From Polyodon spathula (Eukaryota; Chordata; Actinopteri; Acipenseriformes; Polyodontidae): a stretch of 64,000 nt of DNA. The position numbers and the translations under genes were made by a program. Within the stretch, counting starts at the first letter, position 1; every line of letters begins with the position of its first letter. Shown in pieces: positions 58,599 to 64,000 of this stretch. Under the pieces are notes generated by a model that did not search any database, was not told where the DNA came from, and was given only the letters and a program-made list of their open reading frames with translations. The stretch is taken from positions 30,168,915-30,232,914 of the forward strand of contig NC_054552.1 in assembly GCF_017654505.1 (NCBI RefSeq), written 5' to 3'.

Positions 58599-59801
58599 CT
58601 AAAGTGATCTCTATCCTCATTACATAACAGGGATGATGACCCCTGGACACATGCATAGGACGTTCTTCCCCTGCTTAGCTGTTATCAGGCTGGGGCTGCA
58701 GGAAGGGAGAAGCATTGAAGTAGTTGGCCCAGTGTTTTCTTGCTATTGCCCGTCGTGGAAGGGCTTTGCTTCCTTTGAAAGATACATGTAGTTGATAGCA
58801 AGTGAAAGCAGGATGGGAATGATTCACATTTTGGGCCAAGAATAACAAACCAAGCTGTATCTATGCTTCCAGAGCAGAGTCTATCACATGCCCAATAGGA
58901 AGCTCCTCTTTGTAAAAGTGTCCACATTTTTTTTTTTTTTGGGTGTGGTGGTCAACACTATTGACCACAAGGATGTCATGCCAGTCAGTATTAAAGCAAA
59001 ATAAATACTTTGTTTAGCATCTATGCACATTTTAGGCTATGACAACCATAGTCATTCATTTGTATTTTAAATAAAAATAAATCACTCCATTTTTTCTTTT
59101 TAACAAGTAATGCTTTTGTCTGATTTAGTGTAGCAGAAAATCGAGACGCTTGTACTTAATTAACAGTGGAGTGAATGCTATGGCAAGAATGTTCACATCA
59201 AAAAAAAAAAAAAAAAAAAAAAAAAAGGTTTTGCAGACTGCTCTGCTGCCCTCTCCACTTGAGCAGACATGAGAAATGAACAGAGGCCCCACTGAAAGAA
59301 TAGCTGTAAGTGCCACCGTCTCGTCTTAAATTGCAATTAAATCTTTCATATGTACACCCTGCTCAAATAGTGATACTCAGTGGGGGGTAAACAATTAGAA
59401 GGACCTCTTGCTCCATGATGCTATTCTGTCTGTTGATTATTTAGATGTTAACGTTGGTAATCCTCAAAGTCTTCCAAGTATTGCTTCTCATTAGTTGTGG
59501 CACAGTAAGTAATATGTAGTTGCAAGTCACCAAGGACTATATGCATGTTCACTTTATATGTAATATAGCCTCTTGCCACTGCAGTTGAGTGCTTTGCAGA
59601 GGTATCCCAGTGGTAAGTTGTCACTGTGTGTTGATGAATTTTTTTCTAGGTTGTTAAACTGAAAGGCCAGGTGCTCTCTGTGATGTATCGTTTCCGCACA
59701 AAGAATCGAGAGTGGATGCTGATCAGGACTAGCAGCTTCACCTTTCAGAACCCGTACTCGGACGAGATCGAATACATCATATGCACCAACACCAACGTCA
59801 A
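29654..59801 (+). CDS. ARNT2: Aryl hydrocarbon receptor nuclear translocator 2, 5' thirteen coding exons (3' end outside window)
   Basis: Class II bHLH-PAS transcription factor that dimerises in the nucleus with class I partners such as SIM1, NPAS4 and HIF subunits; required for hypothalamic development in vertebrates. Exons: 29654-29684, 32277-32391, 35438-35485, 37100-37144 (cassette), 38379-38592, 39099-39312, 49830-49932, 50812-50877, 51178-51263, 56071-56147, 56486-56620, 57608-57682, 59650-59801. All borders are GT-AG and phases are consistent. With every exon the product to this point is 453 residues: N-terminal tail 1-64, cassette 65-79, bHLH about 78-131 (His83, Glu87 and Arg91 of the E-box-reading face are visible), PAS-A about 149-224, PAS-B about 338-408, PAC from about 413. 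The last exon ends inside a Lys codon (TNVK). The glutamine-rich and transactivation exons are not in the window. ARNT2 rather than ARNT is indicated by [29 protein letters not shown] and [11 protein letters not shown]. Confidence 0.96.
32277..32391 (+). CDS. ARNT2: ARNT2 coding exon 2
   Basis: Encodes [20 protein letters not shown], then [18 protein letters not shown]. It ends with two bases that form Gly49 with exon 3. The GKRRSG basic patch is conserved in ARNT2. Acceptor gatacag, donor gtaagg. Confidence 0.94.
33919..33977. repeat. (TA)n microsatellite in ARNT2 intron 2
   Basis: TA run of about 58 bases directly after a short T-run. Confidence 0.93.
34350..34399. repeat. (TA)n microsatellite in ARNT2 intron 2
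   Basis: A second TA run, about 50 bases, only 370 bases beyond the previous one. Confidence 0.93.
34761..34856. repeat. 24-bp tandem repeat, four copies
   Basis: Unit gtgctaaatgcatattgatg plus caca, with starts at 34761, 34785, 34809 and 34833. Copies differ by one or two bases (tacatg in the first; attcatg in the last two). Each unit carries an ATGCATAT core that is palindromic at ATGCAT and resembles a POU octamer. Confidence 0.88.
35438..35485 (+). CDS. ARNT2: ARNT2 coding exon 3
   Basis: Encodes [15 protein letters not shown], the acidic run before the DNA-binding region. It ends with AG of an Arg codon, so it can join in frame to either the cassette exon (37100) or the bHLH exon (38379). 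Acceptor tttttgccag, donor gtgaga. Confidence 0.94.
37100..37144 (+). CDS. ARNT2: ARNT2 45-nt cassette exon 4 (probably alternatively spliced)
   Basis: Encodes [15 protein letters not shown] and ends with AG of the next Arg codon. It has a tttgtag acceptor and a gtaggc donor. The entry and exit phases are identical and both joins rebuild an Arg codon, so inclusion or skipping changes the protein only by 15 residues directly before the basic region. ARNT carries a similar DDDQ...DKERFAR insert at the same place. From memory, the usual human ARNT2 sequence goes straight from KFSR to ENHSE, so I infer a cassette exon. Confidence 0.8.
38379..38592 (+). CDS. ARNT2: ARNT2 coding exon 5, bHLH
   Basis: Encodes the whole basic helix-loop-helix: [19 protein letters not shown], then [19 protein letters not shown] and [18 protein letters not shown], followed by [15 protein letters not shown]. 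His83, Glu87 and Arg91 (numbering with the cassette) are the DNA-reading residues. The acceptor sits directly after a short (TA)n-T tract. Donor gttggt. Confidence 0.97.
39099..39312 (+). CDS. ARNT2: ARNT2 coding exon 6, PAS-A
   Basis: Encodes [20 protein letters not shown] and the rest of the PAS-A first half, including [14 protein letters not shown] and [19 protein letters not shown]. Acceptor tatttaag after a T-run, donor gtacgg. An internal CAG-GTACAC at 39246-39254 resembles a splice donor but is coding here. Confidence 0.96.
39616..39651. repeat. Poly-A tract in ARNT2 intron 6
   Basis: About 35 consecutive A, located roughly 300 bases after exon 6. It could be a retroposon tail, but I do not recognise an element body before it. 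Confidence 0.85.
40426..40758. repeat. 49-bp minisatellite, about 6.8 copies
   Basis: Copies start at 40426, 40475, 40524 (one base shorter), 40572, 40621, 40670 and 40719. The unit opens gtctgctgtcacacagagca and closes with gagctgcttctcatttcca. Copies 4 and 6 carry the variant cacacacagc while copies 1, 2, 5 and 7 carry cacacagagc. The last two pairs therefore form a 98-bp higher-order repeat. Confidence 0.95.
43161..43269. repeat. (TA)n-(CA)n composite microsatellite left of the Tc1 relic
   Basis: TA run of about 66 bases with one slip, then acacacacatatatgtg and a pure CA run that flows into the end of the transposon. Confidence 0.92.
43270..44476 (-). mobile_element. Decayed Tc1-like (Tc1/mariner) DNA transposon
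   Basis: The left end cactaagtgtacaaagcatt and the reverse complement of the right end, cactgaatgtacaaaacatt, form terminal inverted repeats of about 30 bases with four mismatches; both continue aggaayacct. The 1.2-kb length and CACT termini fit a common fish Tc1-like family. The body on the minus strand encodes a broken transposase. The TA target duplication cannot be seen, because both ends are buried in CA/TG microsatellite. Confidence 0.93.
43310..44330 (-). pseudogene. Tc1-like transposase pseudogene
   Basis: Minus-strand pieces show the whole layout of a Tc1 transposase: an N-terminal helix-turn-helix region ([39 protein letters not shown]), a middle piece with [12 protein letters not shown] and [11 protein letters not shown], then [11 protein letters not shown] (second catalytic Asp) and [16 protein letters not shown] (catalytic Glu of the DD34E triad). 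In-frame TGA codons (for example after ASG and after LIVQE) and frame changes near 43840 and in the tail interrupt it. It cannot make an active enzyme. Confidence 0.9.
44475..44741. repeat. (TG)n/(TA)n composite microsatellite right of the Tc1 relic
   Basis: TG run at the transposon end, then mixed tacaca/tatata sequence, a (TG)n of about 24 bases near 44622-44651 and (TA)n with short slips up to 44741. Long Tyr-Ile-rich frames on both strands here are repeat artefacts. Confidence 0.92.
47799..47862. repeat. (TA)n microsatellite
   Basis: TA run of about 63 bases with one slip at 47818-47820, bordering a probable insertion to its right. Confidence 0.92.
47863..48330. mobile_element. Probable interspersed element of unknown class
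   Basis: The sequence changes character sharply after the (TA)n. It has an inverted pair agcagggag/ctccctgct (47869-47877 and 47891-47899), a perfect 12-bp hairpin (47979-47990 with 48010-48021) and a GC-richer block with ggcagccagcctgctagggg. This composition and layout suggest a non-autonomous element or an LTR fragment, but I do not recognise the family and cannot place its right end. Confidence 0.35.
49194..49272. repeat. (TG)n(TA)n microsatellite
   Basis: About 18 bases of TG followed by about 60 of TA, immediately left of a CpG-rich segment. Confidence 0.92.
49273..49662. other. CpG-rich segment bounded by (TA)n on both sides
   Basis: About 390 bases with CpG far denser than in the surrounding intron (for example tagttcgagttcgtgcccc, atttcgtcgcttatgcgcag, aacgcgcagg). 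It lies between (TA)n arrays and ends caggcagggaggaatctgac. A fairly young insertion, possibly LTR or SINE derived, would explain it. An alternative is a small unmethylated regulatory island. It lies about 170 bases before ARNT2 exon 7. Confidence 0.35.
49830..49932 (+). CDS. ARNT2: ARNT2 coding exon 7
   Basis: Encodes [20 protein letters not shown] then [14 protein letters not shown], part of PAS-A. Acceptor tttctcatcag, donor gtaaag. Confidence 0.96.
50812..50877 (+). CDS. ARNT2: ARNT2 coding exon 8
   Basis: A 66-nt exon encoding [20 protein letters not shown] and RY. Acceptor ttttgtttag, donor gtatgg. CGSAP and SLNRLSN differ slightly from the human sequence but keep the frame and motif. 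Confidence 0.94.
51178..51263 (+). CDS. ARNT2: ARNT2 coding exon 9
   Basis: Encodes [20 protein letters not shown] and GYIKAWPPA, the end of the PAS-A region. Acceptor ctctttatag, donor gtaatt. Confidence 0.96.
52493..52523. repeat. Poly-T tract in ARNT2 intron 9
   Basis: About 31 consecutive T. It could be the tail of a minus-strand retroposon, but no body is recognised. Confidence 0.85.
53063..53091. repeat. (TA)n microsatellite
   Basis: TA run of about 28 bases just left of the inverted-repeat arm. Confidence 0.85.
53146..53385 (+). repeat. Left arm of a large inverted repeat
   Basis: This segment (gttctgctatag ... tctaggcttg) recurs as its reverse complement at 53729-53961. Long shared blocks include aggaatgttgctcacttta and agaatttaacaagcaaagaa. 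By eye about four in five positions agree, with small indels. A 343-base spacer separates the arms. Confidence 0.88.
53729..53961 (-). repeat. Right arm of a large inverted repeat
   Basis: The reverse complement of the left arm at 53146-53385, including the blocks tctaggcttg, gattcaaaatgatttt, gggttgggcct and gttctgctatag. The arms could be two copies of one interspersed repeat in opposite directions or one foldback element. Confidence 0.88.
54081..54113. repeat. Poly-A tract in ARNT2 intron 9
   Basis: About 33 consecutive A, about 120 bases beyond the right arm of the inverted repeat. Confidence 0.85.
56071..56147 (+). CDS. ARNT2: ARNT2 coding exon 10
   Basis: Encodes [20 protein letters not shown] and AIGRLQ, the linker between PAS-A and PAS-B. 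Acceptor gctttttcag, donor gtatgc. The preceding intron of 4.8 kb carries the large inverted repeat. Confidence 0.95.
56345..56426. repeat. 41-bp tandem duplication before ARNT2 exon 11
   Basis: Two diverged copies of a pyrimidine-rich 41-base unit (gttcctcagcgattctacct / gttccccagtgattctcact). They end 59 bases before the exon 11 acceptor, so they overlap the usual branch-point neighbourhood. Confidence 0.75.
56486..56620 (+). CDS. ARNT2: ARNT2 coding exon 11, PAS-B start
   Basis: Encodes [20 protein letters not shown] and [20 protein letters not shown], ending GYQPQ. Phase 0 on both sides. The acceptor is a weak cttgaag, and the exon itself begins GTAACC. Confidence 0.95.
57351..57469 (-). 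mobile_element. SINE-like repeat fragment
   Basis: The stretch with acaggggtcgctgttgagca, gtttgaactggcgacctcc and ttactggatgctccacttgg resembles, from memory, a tRNA-derived SINE common in sturgeon genomes. On the minus strand cgccagttcaaac is a partial match to a pol III B box. Its ends are not defined. Confidence 0.4.
57608..57682 (+). CDS. ARNT2: ARNT2 coding exon 12, PAS-B core
   Basis: A 75-nt phase-0 exon encoding [20 protein letters not shown] and ESFQQ. Acceptor ttactcaag, donor gtacac. Confidence 0.96.
58556..58592. repeat. Poly-A tract in ARNT2 intron 12
   Basis: About 36 consecutive A, with no element body that I recognise before it. Confidence 0.85.
59650..59801 (+). CDS. ARNT2: ARNT2 coding exon 13, PAS-B/PAC
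   Basis: Encodes [40 protein letters not shown] and [11 protein letters not shown] with the last codon split. Acceptor tttttctag, donor gtacgt. The expected next exon, starting QLQQQQ, is not found before the window ends. Confidence 0.96.
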
Positions 59802-60063
59802 GTACGTGTTTCCCAGGTCTCTCCGTATGCAGGGCTTCAAATCCAGCAGACCATGAATATATAGAGAATAACGCATGGGGTAGAGTGTGATATGAGAATG
59901 TAATGCCCAACCGAGGGGTGGGATGCTACATAAACTGTTTATCCAAGCGTCCCACTCCAAGGGCAGGCATTCAATTCTCATTTAGCACACACTACCGACC
60001 TTGTGCAGTATTTTTTATATTATCAACTGGATGCATCCAAATTACTCGCCAGTTTTATTTATA

Positions 60064-60194
<131 letters not shown>

Positions 60195-60459
60195 GTGCAT
60201 TACCTCAACACAGAACTATGTAGCTTACTGCTGAGACTAGTAGAGGAATTATTCACATTTTAAAAGTAGATACCCTTATTTTTGCTTTTACTAATTTTAT
60301 ATGGTTAACAGTCAAAGTAAGGGAGGGATAGCGTTGTTTAAATTGTAATATAGTTAATACTAGTCGGTTTCTGTGGTGATTGCTTTTAAAACTGGTCAGA
60401 AGCTCTGTTTATTTCTAAAGGTGTTAAATGTTATTACAATGTATATGTTAATGATATTT

Positions 60460-60464
<5 letters not shown>

Positions 60465-60542
<78 letters not shown>
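60465..60542. repeat. (AT)n microsatellite in ARNT2 intron 13
   Basis: A pure AT run of about 77 bases, 270 bases after the previous array. Confidence 0.95.
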
Positions 60543-60544
<2 letters not shown>

Positions 60545-63500
60545 AGGCTTGAAATGACCTGTTTCCTTTCAGCATAACATTTCAGCACAGGTGTTTTTGC
60601 AATGGCAGCATTCCTCAGTTGGAGCACAGCAGTGAGCACTGGCTCTGAGACCGCATGGGGCTGTATTGTTTTTGTTGCTCTTGGTAATGGAGTCTTGAAA
60701 GTTCTCTACGAGGGAAGTAACTTCCTAAGGATGATTCAGCTTGGAAAATAAGTTAAGCCAAAAGTTCATTCGGTGAAAATGTAATCCTTCGAAAAATTAG
60801 ATGTTTTCTTCCAAGGTTAACTTCCTGTATTTATTTATTTATTTTTATTTAAAAATGTATTTTTGCAGACACAGCTTTTTTGAATTATAAAATGGGTTTG
60901 TTTAAAAAAGGACAACCTTGACTTGCGCTTGACTTGCCCTTGGGTACACCCTCCTGATATGACCAGTTGACTATGTTCCACGCACACAGGAGCTGCTGTC
61001 TGATCCTTTTCCAGATTTGGCATATTGCTTCATAGGGGATCATTTCAAAATGGATAAATTAATCATGAACAGCTAAAACAATAAATGCATTTGAAGGGGT
61101 ATTGCTGTGGAGACTCGATTATCTGTACAGGTCAAGTCCAGGGGTAGTTCTACAATTTTAAAAATGCAGATACTTGCACCTTAAAGTGTAAAGTGCAGTG
61201 TAAACAGTACCAGCACAACAATCGGGGAAGGCAAAGTCCAGATCGGTTCTGGAGGTTTCAATTTTTACAGTGTGCGAGATAGCAAAGTAGTTTTGTTGAA
61301 CAGTTTTACTGCATGCTAGTTAGAAATATTGTAGGAATTGGGAATGACATTTTTATAAAATATGAACAAGCATATAAACAAACTAAATAGGTTCATATTT
61401 AAAAATACAGCTTTTAATTGTGTATTTGTTTATATGATATTAAGTCTGTGAAATGCTGTTCCCTGATCTGAAATGTTTTGCATATTTGACGAAATGACAA
61501 ATGCATGCGAAGCTTTGGAAATTGTAGCTCAAAGCTGAGGAAAGCTGGAGAGAGTAAGGAGCACTGGTGCGTAAAGTGTGGGGCTTTCCCCCATGGGGGG
61601 CACGGAGAGTCAGTAAAGGTGGTGCGACTATGACTATAAAGAAGCAGTTCTGTAAAAATTAAGGTTTTTTTTTTTTTTTTAATAAAATGATAGACATTTT
61701 TTTAATAAATACATAAATGACCGCTAATTATTACCTTTTCAAATGCAATTGACAACCACTCTACGGTAGAACCGGAGAAATTATGTATGAAGTAGCGAGA
61801 GTCAATGAAACTGCAGTGAACAGAGCCGTTTAAGTGTTTTTCCCATGTTTTATGTAAATCGTGCATTTTTTCCTCGATTTAACCGAAAAAAAGGTTCTGA
61901 TTTTAATGTAATAAATTAGTGTTAACAAACACATTCCTCAAACTTCTGAAAAGTGTACATTTCAGGAGGCAGGGAAGCTGAGACATTGGTTCTCGCAGGT
62001 TAAAAGCAGCTCTGCAGCACACAATGCCAAATCTAACACCTCACTGGGCTGCGGCTCATTGAGCTTCAGCTTTAGCTGGCAAAATGATTTATTTAGTGAA
62101 AACCCAGGTTTTATTTTTTTTCAGATTCAATTGCTGACCGATTAATGTTTTTCAGATGTATCTATTAGTTAATTGTTGACTCGTCAGGTTTAAAAAAAAG
62201 ATTTATAGACTGGTTTTAAATGTTGAATTTACGACACGCATTTTCAACATTTATAAATTTTTTATCTGAAAGTACAACTTTCAAAACCTGTAAGAATGTG
62301 TTTGTTTTATGTATTTAGCTAAGTCTGGGCTTTTTGTGGTTAAATCTGGGGTGTGTGGGGGGGGGGGGGGTCAACAAAATTTATGTTAAGTGAGTGGGGC
62401 GGCATATAAAATGTGCTCCACTAATATAGAGCACAGGCTTGGAGATTATGCCGCTTTCAGATCCAGTAAGAATCTGCACTTGTGAATCGAACAATGGTTA
62501 AATGGTACTGTTGTTTCCACTAGTCCTAAACACAGGTAGCAACCGGCTGTTGTAATGAATGGCAAGCACAGCGGTGTGGTGATGTGGTGTTCTGTAACAG
62601 TGCTCGAGCGGTTTTCTTTTTGACCTTTCCAGAGGCTTTCATGAATCCATTGTACACCATGTTTACCTGTGCAGTTATTTCAAACACTGGCACTGTAATA
62701 ATAATTTTAAAAAACTCATGATTATAAAATAGACAACAAGAGGACTTAAAAAACTTTCTTTAAAAAAAAACAAACTAATTAGCATTGCTTCTTGAGTAGC
62801 AAGAACTGTGACTGCTCTTAACTGAGCATTCACTCAGGCTGTGTGCTGTAGATACAAGTAACAAACTTTGGTTTAATCAGTTCAGACTAAATGCAACAAG
62901 TTCTGCATGACTGCTAGTATTTGACTTGGCTGTAAAAAATAAATTAAATACACAAAATCTCTTACTTGGACCAATTAAGCAGAATAAAAAAAAAAATTTT
63001 CTACAACAAAAACAAAATAGAAATGTGATCAATGGTGTAATCTACCCTGAACTTGTGTCCCTTTTCAAAGGTCAGTTATGTTCCAACTATAAAACATAAT
63101 AAACCTTCTGCATCTGTTGCACGGTTTCAGCTGTTTTGAGATCATTGCATGCTGTAATGATGAATTGTTTGGCTTTAATGGTTTTGAACACGTTTTTGCA
63201 TTTGCCACCTTTATGGTGCTTCAGTTCCATTTTCACAGCCTCTCTCAATCATTAATGACGTCAACTGAAAGTGACGATCCAGCCAGTAACGTATTGAAGA
63301 CTCTCAACATGAAGAAAAGTACATTTCTAGGAAGCTTTGGATTTAGTCTGAAATTAATTCCTTGTTTTCGAGTTTGGCAGAGTAACAGGTTGTGTGTCTC
63401 TTTAGGAGACTTTTTGTGAGCGTTTGACATTAATGGGGCTTTGGAGTAATTGCAGCTGTTCAAATTGTTTTATTTTATGTGACATTTTTCTTTGAAGTGG

Positions 63501-64000
63501 TCCTTGTGAGCTGGTAGGTTCGATTGATTGTAGTTACTTACCTTGGTCATTTGACAGATTTTTATAGGATGTGGCAGGAACGTGCTAAGCAGAGGTCGGG
63601 TTATTTTTGTTACCAATACAGTAACATTTTCGCAGGAACTTTTCTGTCATTGCCACTTGCCTTTTGTATTTTGAGATGCACAAGTCAGTTTCCATCAGAT
63701 ATATTGCTGTGTGGAAGCCTTCTGGGATGTATGTCTGTTAATTAAAGAATCGGGTCTCTTAGAAAATAAACTTTCTTTAATCTGGGCACAAGAGCCAGTA
63801 AGAAGTACTTTTGTTGCTAAAGAAATACACAATGACTTACAAAACACTGCTGTGGGAGTAGTGGATCAGGTCCAGTGTAGCTGAACGGGAGCTAAGGCAG
63901 TGTTGGTCTCGGGGCAGTGTGTGCTTCTTACCAAAGGCACAGTGTGTCTCTTTTAAAACATGCAATGTACAAAAATGTGAGAGCCTGGCATGAATTGGGC

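Noticed and set aside
63117..63745. Frames of 100 and 73 codons near the right edge as the next ARNT2 exon
   Set aside because: The next exon should start QLQQQQ in the given phase. These frames show neither that sequence nor a matching acceptor.

Overview
The window is vertebrate nuclear DNA: long introns with GT-AG borders, many poly-A/T tracts, long (AT)n and (CA)n microsatellites, and a decayed Tc1-like transposon of a type common in fish. Together with the proteins encoded, this points to a ray-finned fish. A SINE-like piece near 57.4 kb reminds me of a sturgeon repeat family, so a non-teleost such as a sturgeon or paddlefish is my guess, at moderate to low confidence. No bacterial or viral gene is visible.

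Three protein-coding genes can be read exon by exon, in the order FAH - CTXND1 - ARNT2, which matches my recollection of the human 15q25 neighbourhood. (1) FAH, fumarylacetoacetase, plus strand, 1025-9258, is complete in 14 exons and encodes 417 residues. All metal-binding and catalytic residues are present. A poly(A) signal lies at 9699-9704. (2) CTXND1, minus strand, 14290-14469, is a single coding exon for a 59-residue single-pass membrane micropeptide of the cortexin type. (3) ARNT2, plus strand, starts at 29654. Thirteen coding exons are visible up to 59801, covering the N-terminus, bHLH, PAS-A, PAS-B and the start of the PAC region (453 residues if all exons are used). The C-terminal exons lie beyond the right edge.

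Layout: 1-1024 is FAH upstream sequence; 1025-9.7 kb is FAH; 9.7-14.07 kb is intergenic; 14.07-14.53 kb is the CTXND1 exon; 14.5-29.3 kb is a gene-poor intergenic stretch with simple repeats and possible conserved non-coding elements; 29.65 kb to the end is ARNT2. ARNT2 introns carry most of the accessory sequence: long (AT)n arrays, a 24-bp and a 49-bp tandem array, the Tc1 relic (43270-44476), two probable insertions at 47.9-49.7 kb, a large imperfect inverted repeat (53146-53961) and a SINE-like fragment.

The three genes are not functionally coupled. FAH performs the last step of tyrosine breakdown in the cytosol, ARNT2 is a nuclear bHLH-PAS partner factor for neural and hypothalamic development, and CTXND1 has no established role. 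I found no credible new multi-gene system. The items most worth a second look are the frame-neutral 45-nt cassette exon of ARNT2 next to the DNA-binding region, the intronic inverted repeat able to form a long hairpin, and the CTXND1 micropeptide gene.
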